A stretch of DNA of 64,000 bases from Chaetoceros tenuissimus (Eukaryota; Bacillariophyta; Thalassiosirophyceae; Chaetocerotales; Chaetocerotaceae): contig BLLK01000047.1 in NCBI GenBank assembly GCA_021927905.1, positions 1,612,001 through 1,676,000 of the forward strand, given 5' to 3'. Positions 30,405-41,998 of this stretch are shown piece by piece (the first letter of the stretch is position 1; each line of letters begins with the position of its first letter). The notes under the pieces were generated by a model that saw nothing but the letters and a program-made list of their open reading frames with translations, did not search any database and had not been told where the DNA came from. The position numbers and the translations under genes were made by a program.

Positions 30405-31531
30405 CAGGCAAGGTTTACTAACAATATGAGTTTTTGAATTCCTTCGCACGACCTAGTTGGTAGTACTGTACTTCGGTTGAAAATGTGGTATGTAGAATGT
30501 ATTTGAACTAGTTCCTGCTACTATGTCCGAGCAGTCTCTTCAATTGAATACCTTTCGCCTACCGTTTTGAAATTCCTTGCACTTCGCTGTAGAAATAAGT
30601 GTTCTACAATAAGTTTTTGAAGTGAAGAAACAACAAAGAGGAATGGCAGATTTGCTAGGTAAATATGAAGGTGTTGGATGAACTAATGTAACTACTACCG
30701 ATATGTTTGTTCAGTTGGACTCCTCTGCACACACCGATACAATTCTACTATGAAGGAGTAGGTACTTGTACTACGTATGGTTTTCTTATTATTGATATAC
30801 AAGACTGAAATGGCCTGCCAATCATGCTTACGTGGCAGTATGAGGATTATCTCCTCCAATCAAATTCAGACCTTGATCAGGAATAAGGAAGCGGTGACGC
30901 ACCTGAACCAAAAGCTCAAAACAAATACTAATTGTAGTACGTACGTATATGGTGTGCTTCTTTTTGTCTTTCGCCTTCATTGGTATCCCAGCTTCCAGAT
31001 TGAAGTTTTATTTTCGAAAAAAAAATGAAATCAAACCTTTAATCAACATATGCATGAATTTGATCTCACTTTTCCTTTCATGATGACAGCAATCATTCTT
31101 TTAATAAGATGATCTATACCGTAATGTAATTCTCAGGACGGCAATGTATTTTATTTGTAGTACTAAATCATTGTAAACATGAGTAGAACCTTATGGATGG
31201 GTCTCCTTTGCAAAGAGCAATATTTAAAATCCACTTGGTAAGCTTGGTATCCATTATGATTATTCGTGGACATTGATGGGAGCTACCTGAGTACCATGAA
31301 TTCATAATGAAAATAATCGTCTAGTGGAAAAATAATAACATTACGAATTGGAAACTACAAACGAAAATTAGCAGTGGAAATCGGTATCTATTTAGAATTT
31401 TATATCAGTTTTGATATTCACAAAATCCAATGTTGATTGAAGCATTACATTTGTGTGACGTCATTGTTTGATCTGAATGTACCAATGCATCGCTAAATAT
31501 GTCTTCAAGAAATCATACAAGGTTCTATTTT
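30405..31531. other. Long intergenic region
   Basis: 1.1 kb with no supported gene. It separates a divergent-looking 5' end (30404) from the 3' end of CCT7. AT-rich, an A9 tract near 31020 and GTACGTACGTAT near 30940. No RNA gene recognised. Confidence 0.4.
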
Positions 31532-33415
31532 CTAACCACGTCCTCTCATGTAACTCACGCCATTGCCCAAGTTTCCACTGCGACTTCCTCCCTTTTGTGC
31601 ATTTACAGCATCCATTGCATTGCCCATCATGTTGCTCATTGGTTTCTGTTGCATCATTTGTTGTTGAGCAGCTGCTCCACCAGGATCTTGTGATCTTGGA
31701 TTGACAACTGTCTCATCAATGGATAGAATCACGCAAGCAGCCTCTGCAGCTGCTGCAAGTGAATTGCACTTGTTGTCAGACGGCTCCCATACTCCAGACT
31801 CAAAAGTATCGCAGATATCTCCTTCTGCAATATCGACTCCGTACCATTTTCCATCATCATCTTGAGCGTGTTTTCTTCTCAATGCGGACAAGATGTCAGT
31901 TGCATCAAAACCAGCATTATCACAGAGCTGTTGAGGAACGACCTCGAGTGATTTTGCAAATGCTGAGATAATGAGCTGTCCCTTTCCTTCAATAGTCAAA
32001 GCGTAGTCGCGAAGGTATTTCGAAACTTCCATTTCTACTGCTCCTCCACCAGCTACAACAGCCTTGGATTTGAGGCATCTCTTGACAACCATGAGTGCAT
32101 CATGAACACTACGTTCACTTTCGGCAATGAATTGCTCTGATCCTCCACGTAAGACCATAGTACTTGTCAAACTTTGCGGGCAATCTTCAAATACGTTGAA
32201 TCTTTCATCTCCAACTCGCTTTTCTTCGAATTTTCCACAAGTTCCAAGGATTCCATCGTAAAGCCCGTTCGTACTAGTCTGAACAGTTCCCCCAGTAGCC
32301 TTGGATACTCTCTTCAAATCCCCATCTTCAACACGTCCTGCACAGAATAATCCTCTATCAGCAAAGTATTGTGTAGCCAAATCTCCAATAGGCAATTTAC
32401 TCAAAACAATATTCGCTCCGCATTTGACACACGCATCAAGTTTGTCATAAATCACCTGCCACTCTGCATCCACAATGGACTGATACTCTTCAGGACTTTC
32501 AATTCGTACTTCTGCGTTTTCCTTTTCAGACTTGAGCTCCAACTCTACATTCAAAAGCAAAATCTTTGGATTCTCAAATTTCTTCTTCATCTGTTCAAAA
32601 CCCGCATAGGAAAAAGTTTTCTTGAACGCTACTCCCTTGACCAAAAAGGAAGATCTAACATCTCCACCAGGGATTCGCTTGATAGCAACAAGAGTCTTGA
32701 TTTCATCCAATGCACCCGCATCATCCAAAGCTTTGACAGCTTCCACAATCATTGGCGAGAAGAGATCCTGGTGTCCTGAAATCAATTTTGAATTGAGAGA
32801 AGTAGAAGCACACTTGATGAGCATCTCATACCCCTGTTCCGTATTCATGTCATATGGGATCGACAATTCCTTCACCTTCTCCACGGCAAGTTTAGCAGCA
32901 GCTCTTACATTTCGGATAATGATTTGAGGATGAACACCTTCTTCTACAAATGGTTTGATAGCTTTGAGCATCGATCCAGCTAGTAGTACTACAGATGTAG
33001 TTCCATCTCCGACTTCTGCATCTTGGGACATGCTAATGTCTACAAGAGTTTTAGCAGCTGGGTGTGCAATGTCTAGAAGACGCATGATGGTCGCTCCATC
33101 ATTTGAGATTGTAACTTTTCTTCCATCAAAGATGAGTTTGTCCATTCCGCGTGGTCCTAGAGTTGTTTTGACTACATCTGCTACTGCTTGACATGCATTG
33201 ATATTGGAAATGAGTTGTGGTTTACCCTATTACATTAGAATGATTGAATAGAAGGGTGAGCGAAAATCGCTTGGAAATGAGTAGCAGACTTTAGTTTACG
33301 ATTGCAATAGATGCAATAGAACGCTCATTTCTGTTTTTGAAATTTTGCAGAGGGTTCTTACCTGTGAGGTATCTGTTCCTTCACGGAGAATAATAATGCC
33401 CGGTCTGCCTGCCAT
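31532..33415 (-). CDS. CCT7: Chaperonin TCP-1 subunit eta
   Basis: Exons 33362-33415 (18 codons) and 31532-33226 (135-nt intron, phase 0) give 582 residues. One of eight subunits of the cytosolic CCT/TRiC chaperonin that folds actin, tubulin and others. Exon 1 encodes [12 protein letters not shown] and exon 2 starts [31 protein letters not shown], the eta-type N-terminus. ATP-site motifs are present: [25 protein letters not shown], and AGGGAVEME. The C-terminus is about 35 residues longer than in animals, with Gln/Met-rich and Gly/Arg-rich stretches ending SYMRGRG. Otherwise ordinary. Confidence 0.95.
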
Positions 33416-33791
33416 TTTATTTTCAGTCTAGCTCTTTTTTCTTTTGTATGCTTCCTTTGACTGTGCAAAGTACCAAATTCCAAAGAGAATGTTATCTTCT
33501 AATTGATTGCAATTGGTAAGATTGGCATTGTACTGAAAGCAAAGTACGGTTGAAATTCAAATGAGCGACGAGCGACAGTCGGTACCCTAGCTATTTAGTA
33601 AAAATGCAACGCATAGCCAGTAAAGGAGGGACCAACGGCTCAATCGCTGAAGAGAAGGAGCACACGATTGGTAACCCTCTTTTTTTTCCAATGAAATTGA
33701 ATAAAACCTTGTACCTTAATAGAAGTGTATGTCTTCCCTTTGTCTATCAACTTGCGGCTCTCATTACCTTAAGCACAATTAGATCTAAAGT
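33416..33791. other. Divergent promoter region
   Basis: 376 bp between the start codons of CCT7 and the GT60 gene. An open frame from 33604 could be a 5' leader but lies out of phase with the GT60 frame. No specific element assigned. Confidence 0.4.
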
Positions 33792-35706
33792 ATGGAAGGA
33801 GGAAGCACTTCTTCGAGTCCCAAAAGCTCGGAAACGAGAAAGAAACGCATTCGTAAAAAGACCTCTAAAATGAACGATACATTATCACTATCCCCAAATG
33901 CAAAGATTCAATCAACAGCAATAAGTCTCATTGGCTGCATCTTCTTTCTATACATGTATGGTCTTACATCATCTGTTCTTTCACTGCCAGATATCAGACT
34001 TGATCAAGGTCTGCTTTTTAGCATGAATAAAAAGCATGCCATGAATATTTTCAATGAGAACCAAGATGATGATTTAGAAGCAGCAGAAGAAGATAATGAA
34101 AATGCAGATGATAAAGAGACTAATGCTGTTGTTGATGATAAACTTGGTGTACCAGATTCTACCTGGCCAGTAACTTCCACTAATAAAGAGAAAGATAAAT
34201 GGATTACCTTGCCTCATCCTGGTGAAGCTTCAATGTCTGTCACTCTTCCTCCATTTTGGAGTAAACCGATTCATAACAATAAACTCATGACTCGTGAACA
34301 GGCAATGCGAGTTGGAACATGTATTGAACCAGATGAAAATGGAAACTTTCAACGTGGAGATAAATGTCCACTTCATCAAAGAACTATTTTTGTAGCAATT
34401 GCAAGTTACAGAGATTGGCAATGTAAGCATACTGTTACTTCCATATTCCATCGTGCAAAGTATCCAGAGAGAATTAGGGTAGCTGTTGTTGATCAGATTG
34501 TTGATGGAGATGACATTTGTGATGAACCAATTCATGAAACATGTAAGACTATGCCGGATCAGGATATTTGTAAATATCATAGTCAAATTGATGTCTACAC
34601 TATGGATGCACCTTTAGCTGTGGGACCTGTGTTTGCAAGACACATTGGACATAGACAATATCGAGGTGAATATTATACCATGCAGTCGGACGCGCATGTA
34701 ACCTTTACGCAAGATTGGGACGTTGATATTATTGAACAACAGGAAGCAACAGGGGATGAAATGACCGTCTTGACTACATACTTGACTGATATTGTTGATT
34801 CTATTGACGAAAAGACTGGTAAATCACTTAGACACACTAGACCAATTATGGTGAGTTTATGCTCGCAAATGTATGTGAAGTGTAATTTCAAACCAAAATG
34901 ACTAACACTTTAATTGTAATGAACAGTGTAATACTGACTATGAGGGAGGACCGCAGGGAAAACACTTGCGCCATCTTTCACAGCCTGAACGAATGCCGCC
35001 ACCAGATTTAAAAATGCCTCAGTTGCAACCATGGTGGGCTGCAGGTTTTAGTTTCTCACGTGGACATTTTGTCGTCAATGGTAAGCATTTTTGTTTTAAA
35101 TTTGACGAAACAATATTGATAACACATCTCACATCACTAAAATTTGACGTGAAGTTCCATATGACTTTTATCAGCCAATGATTTTCCAAGGAGAGGAGAT
35201 GTCAATTGGAATCCGTGGATACACCATTGGGTATGACTATTACGCGCCCCAGCGCAGCGTCTGCTTCCATCATTACGCTTCTCTGAATCCGGATAGAAAT
35301 AAGGTGCCTCACTTCTGGGAGAATTCAAGCATATATGCAGGGTAAGTGTCAATTCCATCATCCTTCCTTGTATTTGTTTATATTTTTGGCTTACATTCCT
35401 GTCTATAGAACTGGTAAAAAAGCGATGGCTCGTTTATTAGGTATTGTCCATATGAATCCCGAAACTCCCAGGACATTTTGGGGTCATGAAGAGGAGGATA
35501 TGTATGGAATTGGAGGTGTCCGTTCTCCTGAGAAGTTTTACGAAACATTTGGAATCGATGTAGTTGCGAAGAAGACTGAAAAGAAGTTATGCCAATTCGT
35601 TGAGGCTGGACAGATGCATCGGCAGTTCATTCCAAAACTGCGACCAGATGGTATGGGAATAGATTACACAAATATCAGTTACAAGTATAAATATAGAGGT
35701 GGATGA
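33792..35706 (+). CDS. GT60 GlcNAc-transferase-like, type II membrane protein
   Basis: Four exons, 33792-34850, 34927-35080, 35155-35341 and 35409-35706, in consistent phase (565 residues). A basic cytoplasmic tail and one membrane segment (AISLIGCIFFLYMYGLTSSVLSL, about residues 37-60) precede an acidic stem, the topology of Golgi glycosyltransferases. The catalytic domain has TIFVAIASYRDWQC, QSDAHVTF (DxH metal-binding motif), and, across the splices, VPYD...FQGEEMSIGIRGYTIGYDYY and HHY. This is the GT60 family, founded by the Dictyostelium Skp1 hydroxyproline GlcNAc-transferase; membrane-bound relatives modify mucin-like proteins. Here a secretory-pathway role is more likely than the cytosolic Skp1 role. 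The 35155 acceptor was chosen because it restores VPYD-x-Y. Confidence 0.85.
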
Positions 35707-35780
35707 ACATCGCTCGGTAATTGGATGTCAAGTAATCGTAAAGAAACATTTTACCTATAAGAAGTTTCCCTACTTCAAAA

Positions 35781-37996
35781 TTACGAGTACTCTGCAACGA
35801 AGCCAGGAAGATTTGAACGTTTTGTCACAATTGCCTCTTGTGTTAATTCTTTGACATTTTTGTTGGCACTAGCAGGAATCAGCTCAAAGTCAACTGATTC
35901 GAAGTAATTGTCACATAGATCCTTTGCATGGAGATAATAAGGTTTGATGACTTCACTTTTGACTTTCCATTCCCCTTTCATTTGTTTAATTACAAATTCG
36001 GATGACCCCTCTATTATCAAATTCCTAACTCCCAATGACAGTGCTTTACGAAGACCCAAGACTGGATTTTTTGGAAACAAAGGCTAGTCAGTATAAGTAA
36101 CAGTAATAGTGACAAAAGTCACTGAGAAATGAAAGACTCACCCATCCCTGAATACGCTGCTGCAAATTGTGCCCCATCTTTACCTTCTGAATAGTACCTC
36201 CCTGACCATATTGTCTCGTCTGACAATTCATCGTATAAAATAGCAGCAGACGCTCCGATTATAGGCCCCTTGGCTGCCCCTCCGAACCGCAAATTGTAGG
36301 TTCTTGTAGGTGATAACTGTATTTCTGACTCTTGTGCACTTGGTAGCTCAATTTCCATTGGAATATCATCAGTATCAGTATCATCTGCGATCTTTGTACT
36401 TGTAGAAAAGCGCTCCGCTGAACTAGAAAAGGTCATGCCATCGGGTTCTGTTTCTTCTTCGAAGTATTCTGATTCTGAAATAAAATCAAGTTCACAATTT
36501 TCGTCAAGAGCTTCAAATCCCATTGAGTATTTTTCGTCCATGGCAACATTTGCTAACTGATCTGCACGAGAATTTTCCGCACGTGGAATATAGTCAATTG
36601 AAAAAAAATCGAACTTCTTCTTTTCTTCATTCACTTGTATACATAGGTCTTTCAAATGATCCTTTTTGATGGCCCATAATCCATTGACTTGATTCACAAC
36701 CAAGGATGAGTCACCTTCAGCAATTAGTCGCTTTATTCCCACTCTGTTTGCAAACTGCAATCCAGATATAAGTCCATTGTATTCTGCAACATTGTTTGTT
36801 GTTTCATCTAGGAACTGGAATCCTCCCCATAATTCGTGACCGGTTTCTGCATCATAAATGACAGAACCAGAACCAGCAATTCCGGGATTTCCGCGTGACC
36901 CTCCATCAAAGCGTAGAATGTAATTTTTTGACGGAAAAAAAGAGGGGAGGGTAATGACATTTTGTTGTTCTTCAAATTGTTGCTGTGCGTTTTCCAAGTA
37001 TTCAACATCCATTGTCAATGGCTGCTCATCCATTATCATATCTTCATTCCTGTCAAAAGAAGAAATTTCTAACAAACTATCTTCTAAAACATTGTCTATT
37101 GCTTCCATCTTTGTTGTATCATGTTCAATGAATTCTTCAAACCCAAATGATCGGTTTAGGTTCAAGGCTTTCTCTGCAATCTTTTGAACGACACTAATTT
37201 GTGAGTGAGGTATTCCCCAAACTTCGCATTCCTCTAGATACTTTTCCATGAATGTCTTGATAGACAAGAAAGATTTTTTCAAGGCTTTGTTCTTCACAGA
37301 GAAGTTTCCTTGCAGTTGATTCACAGTCGATCCCTTTGCATCACCTTGAATTATTAACCGCTTGACACCAATCTGTATTAGATTCGATAGAATTGACCTT
37401 ATAGAATTCATTTCTGCCTCTTGCGCTGATTCTCCTGTCACATAGGTAAGAGCTCCATTCCAAACTATCTTATTGGTATTTGAATCATACAATGCTAGAC
37501 CACATGATGCCTTTCCAAAATGGTAATCCATTATGCCATGAAATCTGAGTACATAGACAGTATTAGAATCAATCCTTTCCCTTAAAGGAACAGATCCACT
37601 AGACTTTCGCTGTTTCTTTTTTGATTTTTGTGCCTTGTCATTGCCATCCACATTTTGAGGTGAAGGCTTGGATATTTGATCCAAAAGTCTATTCACCAAG
37701 TCTTGCTTCAGACCAGATGTATCCATATTCCTAGACTTCAATTCTTCTCTTAGTTCAGCTACTCTCATTCTGCGGACTTCTGTTCGAGTCAAGGAAGAAC
37801 TTGATCTAGAGGCCATCAAAGAGGTAGATGACAGGTGATCCACTACCATCCTGTTCATTGCTGGATCATTTTTCAAGCCATCAGTAAAGAGGGTGGACAG
37901 AATCTGCACTCTGTGAAACTGCCTACCAACTCCCAGACTAAAGGCTCTCGAATATTTATTCAAGACGAAAGCCATTACTAGCATTGAATACTGCAT
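35781..37996 (-). CDS. SAP domain plus three RNase H-like domains
   Basis: Exons 36142-37996 and 35781-36061 (80-nt intron, GTGAGT...CCAG, phase 1) give 711 residues. Order: a leader with SRAF near residue 20 (possible organelle import); a SAP motif (about 75-115, MRVAELREELKSRNMDTSGL) for DNA/RNA binding; RNase H-like domain 1 (about 150-270); domain 2 (about 345-490); an acidic linker; domain 3 (about 550-710, crossing the splice). Domain 2 keeps the catalytic set: FDGGSRGNPG, NNVAEYNGL, AEGDSSLV and NSRADQLAN. Domain 1 starts LRFHG and domain 3 LRFGG, losing the first Asp, so both look non-catalytic. Bacterial-type RNase HI removes RNA from RNA/DNA hybrids. Its stop is 74 bp from the convergent GT60 stop. 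Confidence 0.85.
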
Positions 37997-38248
37997 GCCA
38001 AGTCAAGTGAAATACATAAACATTACAAATTATAGAGGAGTATAGAGAGAGAGGTATGTGATACGCATGTGAGATGGTAAGTATGTGAGATAAAGAGTCG
38101 AAGGTCGCTTTCGTCTGGACGACGTCCGACGTCCCGTCGCTCATTTTCTTCTTAGAGGATCTGAGGTTCATTGTTGATCCTAACTCTCACTTCGATATCT
38201 CTCTACGCCGTCTTCATAAATTTCAAATCAGCTCTAAAAAGTAAGAAT
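37997..38248. promoter_or_regulatory. Divergent promoter region, SAP/RNase H and Fes1 genes
   Basis: 252 bp between opposing start codons, so both promoters must lie here or overlap the 5' leaders. A GA-rich stretch (GTATAGAGAGAGAGGTATG near 38040) and GACGACGTCCGACGTCCCGTC (near 38118) are the only distinctive sequences. No element assigned. Confidence 0.4.
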
Positions 38249-39430
38249 ATGTCATCTCAAGCGGAAGAGCAGTGGCCATGGTTGGGTCTATTGAAGTGGA
38301 GTCTAACCTATGTAGACGGAACGGTTCCAAGTGAAGAAAGTGAAGACTTCAAAAAGATGTCAAAAGAGGATATTGCATTTCTAGAAGAAGTTATGAAGAA
38401 TGGAATCATTGATGAAGGCGATAGAATGAAGAAAATTTTGAAGCATTTAATAACATACTTTGAACATATCCAGGGTGGGTCAAGTGCCAAAGCTGTAGAA
38501 GAAGAGAAGACTTCACAAGATGAGAAGGATGAGTTTGCCGATCCGCTATCTGTAAATGAGATTGAAGAGTTACTTCAAGAGTTGCAGGATATTGTGGAAC
38601 AGATTGATTTTGCAAAGTCGTTCAGTACAATGGGAGGAATCCCTTTCTTGATTGGCTGTGCATCCCAGTCTACTAAAGTGCCTACAAATATTAGAGCAGC
38701 ATGTCTGGAAGTACTAGGAACCATGACACAAAACAACCCTGCTGTGCAATATACCATGCTAGAACAAGGAAATATTCCAAAACTTGTAGATATTTTCTTT
38801 GCTGAGTATCTGCGGGGTGATGCTGATGATGCTTCCATGATACAGGCAAGAGCACTGCAAGCAATGTCTTGTTCTGTTCGAAATCACGACATTGGGGAAA
38901 AGATTTTCTGCATGAACACTGAAGCACGAAAAATGGTTGAAGCATCCCTTGGTTTATATTCACATGAAATTGAATCAGAAAAGGGCAAAGAGGCATTACC
39001 AAAACCAAGTGATAATATGAGAAGAAAAGCTTTATTTTTCATGCAAGCATTGGTAACATCTGACAGTGCTGATTCGGAGCGTATTTGCCTTTTTAACAAT
39101 GCGATCCAATATGTTGCTTCAAGATTTATTGACAAAGGTACCGAAAGTAACGCTGATATTCGGGAAATGGCATTGTCTATGCTGACTAGAATTCTTGACC
39201 AGAAAAAGAGTGTCAATGCCGTCTTGGATGTCAAGAGCTATTTGGTTACACTTGGCATCAAGTCCATCGCAGAAATGCGAAAGCTAAAAGGTGACGAGAA
39301 AGATCTATTTGGTGAAGAATTAAGATTATGGGAAATGTTGATTTCACAATTATCGAGGGCAGTGAGGGATGAAGCAAATCCTGATCATGAAGCGAGCTCG
39401 TCTTCATCACCTCTATTACTTGGTTCGTAA
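38249..39430 (+). CDS. Hsp70 nucleotide exchange factor Fes1/HspBP1-like
   Basis: 393 residues from ATG 38249, chosen because family members begin close to the WPWLGLLKWSLTY segment. A cytosolic armadillo-repeat protein that releases ADP from Hsp70. Visible: the Fes1-type N-terminus (LLKWSLTYVDGT), then LQDIVEQIDFAKSFSTMGGIPFLIGC and IRAACLEVLGTMTQNNPAVQYTMLEQG, the conserved ARM repeats, and further helical repeats to the C-terminus. Slightly longer than yeast Fes1 (290), closer to HspBP1 (about 360). Intronless. Confidence 0.85.
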   Translation: MSSQAEEQWPWLGLLKWSLTYVDGTVPSEESEDFKKMSKEDIAFLEEVMKNGIIDEGDRMKKILKHLITYFEHIQGGSSAKAVEEEKTSQDEKDEFADPLSVNEIEELLQELQDIVEQIDFAKSFSTMGGIPFLIGCASQSTKVPTNIRAACLEVLGTMTQNNPAVQYTMLEQGNIPKLVDIFFAEYLRGDADDASMIQARALQAMSCSVRNHDIGEKIFCMNTEARKMVEASLGLYSHEIESEKGKEALPKPSDNMRRKALFFMQALVTSDSADSERICLFNNAIQYVASRFIDKGTESNADIREMALSMLTRILDQKKSVNAVLDVKSYLVTLGIKSIAEMRKLKGDEKDLFGEELRLWEMLISQLSRAVRDEANPDHEASSSSSPLLLGS

Positions 39431-39773
39431 AACTAAATATTTAAAAAGGCAAAATATTCATTATCATTATTGAAACTTGTTTTTTTTTTTTTTCGGGGAC
39501 TTCCATCATCATAAAATAATTCTCTTTTTAACAAATTTCATTGTTTTCCATGTAAAAAGAGTCGTATAAAGACTGTCAAAACTTCAACAAGTCAATAGCT
39601 TTCAAGATGAAATTCAGGTACTGAGTCAGTCATTCCTCTCCTCATTCCTCATCATAGTTTTCTTTTTTCACTTCTTCTTTTCACATCGCTATTAGCTAGG
39701 TATATCATCTATTGATGCTTATACGATCTACATTGAAAGCATAAAATAAACAACTGTGTAAAACCGTATACAC
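39431..39773. other. Intergenic
   Basis: 343 bp between tandem plus-strand genes, with a T14 tract near 39480 and pyrimidine-rich DNA near 39660. No gene seen. Confidence 0.4.
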
Positions 39774-40961
39774 ATGTTTTTTAGCATCAAAAGTTTTATG
39801 GTAATGAATGCAATCCTTGCTTGCCAAAGGACAACAATCACTAAAGCCTTCAGTCAATCTAGAAAATTAGTAACTCCTCTTGTTGCGTCTCGCCTATCAA
39901 ACGTCTTTGCAACGAAAGAACATAACCAGAAACAAAGAAATTGCTCATATCAAAATAACATCCGCAGTCTTTACTCTACACCAACCGATTTAGAAGAAGT
40001 TGAAGTGATGTCGGAAGCATTGTCTTACCCTATTAAAATGTCTGAGGCTGAGAGATACCTCTTCGACCTGAATGGATATATTATCATCCGTAATGTTTTG
40101 ACTCCAGAAGAAGTCGCTGCAGCAAATGCTGTCATTGACAAACACCAAGCTGAAATGATTGAACGAAAAGAAGATGCACTTAGAAATGCTGTGAAGGGAA
40201 CAAAAATGTATGGAAATGGTACTGGAAGAAAAGATTTAGGCGGAGTTCTGGAATGGGGTGAGGACTCAAAAATATTCAAATCTATTCTTGTCCATCCGCG
40301 ATTGTTACCTTTGTTTCATGGAATTTTGGGAAAGGGGTATAGAATGGATCACTTGCCATTCTTGATTGCACAAGATAAGGGTGCAGAGGGATTTGCACTT
40401 CACGGAGGCACTGTTGATTGTAGCACTGGAATGTACAATCCTGAGCTTGCGTACACTTGCCATAATGGATTCATTCGTTCAGCACTTTTGGCATGCAGTG
40501 TAGTTCTTACAGATCACGACCCTGGATTCGGAGGATTCTGTGTTGTGCCGGGATCACACAAAAGTAATTTTAAAATGCCAGAAGGTATGGTTGACGGTGA
40601 AAAATACAGTGAGTTCATTCAGCAACCAGCAACAAAGGCAGGTGATGTCGTTCTATTCTCAGAAGGTACAGTCCACGGTGCATTGCCGTGGACCCAAGAT
40701 ACTCAGCGTCGTGTCTGTTTGTACCGATTTTCACCGGCTACAAATGTATACGGCCGCTCATACTTCACCGAGAATGGAAAGTGGCCAGAAAAGATGTATG
40801 AAGGTTTGACAGATGCTCAGCGTGCAGTCCTTGAACCACCATACGCAAACCGTCTTGATAGACCTGAAATTGGAGATGATGCAGAGGCTGTCAGTGTATC
40901 GACAAGAAATGAAAGAAAGAAGCAGCATGACAGAGAAATGTTTGGAACAAAGTACTTTTAG
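39774..40961 (+). CDS. Phytanoyl-CoA dioxygenase (PhyH) family oxygenase
   Basis: 395 residues, intronless. A non-haem Fe(II)/2-oxoglutarate oxygenase. The PhyH core runs from FDLNGYIIIRNVLTPEEVAAAN to the end. Candidate iron ligands are His in ALHGGTVD (with the following Asp) and the distal His in GTVHGALPW, with Arg in RRVCLYRFSP for 2-oxoglutarate. GGFCVVPGSHKSNF is the usual loop. An N-terminal leader of about 60 residues starts with hydrophobic MVMNAILACQRTTITKAF, possibly an organelle signal. Substrate unknown: diatoms have many PhyH paralogues. The nitroreductase gene is convergent, with stops 33 bp apart. Confidence 0.85.
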   Translation: MFFSIKSFMVMNAILACQRTTITKAFSQSRKLVTPLVASRLSNVFATKEHNQKQRNCSYQNNIRSLYSTPTDLEEVEVMSEALSYPIKMSEAERYLFDLNGYIIIRNVLTPEEVAAANAVIDKHQAEMIERKEDALRNAVKGTKMYGNGTGRKDLGGVLEWGEDSKIFKSILVHPRLLPLFHGILGKGYRMDHLPFLIAQDKGAEGFALHGGTVDCSTGMYNPELAYTCHNGFIRSALLACSVVLTDHDPGFGGFCVVPGSHKSNFKMPEGMVDGEKYSEFIQQPATKAGDVVLFSEGTVHGALPWTQDTQRRVCLYRFSPATNVYGRSYFTENGKWPEKMYEGLTDAQRAVLEPPYANRLDRPEIGDDAEAVSVSTRNERKKQHDREMFGTKYF

Positions 40962-40994
40962 GTGACAAGAAATTAATATCTATAAAACATTATT

Positions 40995-41711
40995 TTAATC
41001 ATGTCGCACAATTACATCTGGAACAGATTTCTTTTTGGTAGGAGCCTCCGGTATCTTTGCTGGAGTGCCAAACCATAGAATGCCGATGCTGTATTCATTT
41101 TCTTCAAATCCCAAGATTTCTCTAAATTTTTCGTCAAAATTTACAGCCCCAGTCCCCCACTTAGTTCCCATACCTGAGTTGTGAATTGATAGACAAAGAT
41201 TCTGAACAGCGCAACAACAGGCTGCATAATCCTCTCTAGAAAGGCTATTTTCTACATCCATTGATAGGATTTCTTTATCATCTTTGTAGTCAGTTCGACA
41301 CGAAACCACAATCCAACCTGGCATTTGTAGCCAACGTTCAAGCTTTCGCTGTCCAGCTTTCTCTCCTTTTTTCTTTGAGACGATTTCAGCATTTAATTCG
41401 CATACCTTGCGTATAGTTTTTGGCCCTAATAAATGAAATTTCCATGGTTCTGTTCTATTGTGATTCGGAGCATAGATTGCAGATCTAATCGCTTTATCTA
41501 TGATTTCATCAGCATTCTCGGGAAGATCTTCCTTAAAGCTGTTAATAGTCCTTCTGGTTTGAAGTATGGTATCAAAATCTCGCTCATCATGAACTGAAGT
41601 CTCAGAGGAACGTAGGAGTAGTAGTGATGACTGGGTTCCTGGCAAGAGGGAACTGATCACAGAGGAAAACAATGCTGAAACTCTGCCAATTATCGATGAT
41701 GCCGTATTCAT
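40995..41711 (-). CDS. Nitroreductase-family FMN oxidoreductase
   Basis: 238 residues, intronless. Starts with a short hydrophobic leader, then the family entry DTILQTRRTINSFKED, the FMN-binding APNHNRTEPWKFHLLG, an internal AACCCAVQNLCLSIHNSGMGTKW helix and a C-terminal GILWFGTPAKIPEAPTKK. Members reduce nitro groups, quinones or flavins with NAD(P)H. The specific substrate cannot be read. The four-Cys run CAVQNLC/ACCCAV is noteworthy but not a known metal site. Confidence 0.85.
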   Translation of the reverse strand: MNTASSIIGRVSALFSSVISSLLPGTQSSLLLLRSSETSVHDERDFDTILQTRRTINSFKEDLPENADEIIDKAIRSAIYAPNHNRTEPWKFHLLGPKTIRKVCELNAEIVSKKKGEKAGQRKLERWLQMPGWIVVSCRTDYKDDKEILSMDVENSLSREDYAACCCAVQNLCLSIHNSGMGTKWGTGAVNFDEKFREILGFEENEYSIGILWFGTPAKIPEAPTKKKSVPDVIVRHD

Positions 41712-41998
41712 GTTTACTTTTATGTATGTCGGATGTCTACTCTGAAATCATATGCCAATCATCCCAATCAGAATAAAAGGTGGACTCGACTCATTTGACT
41801 GTTAACGAAGCAACCGTTAATATGCAAAATTCTATTATCTGGTTAGTGACTAGCCAGGATAGTACTTCTGTACGCGACGTTTCCGAAGAAAATCTTTCAC
41901 AAATGATGAGAGAAGAACAGAGCATCTTGCTCTCTCTCCTTTTCAACTACATAGACATAAATAGTTAGGTATTTAGGTATTTAGGATATGATTAGAAA

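Noticed and set aside
36808-37008. Additional small frame overlapping the RNase H gene
   Set aside because: A shadow of the catalytic RNase H domain in another frame.
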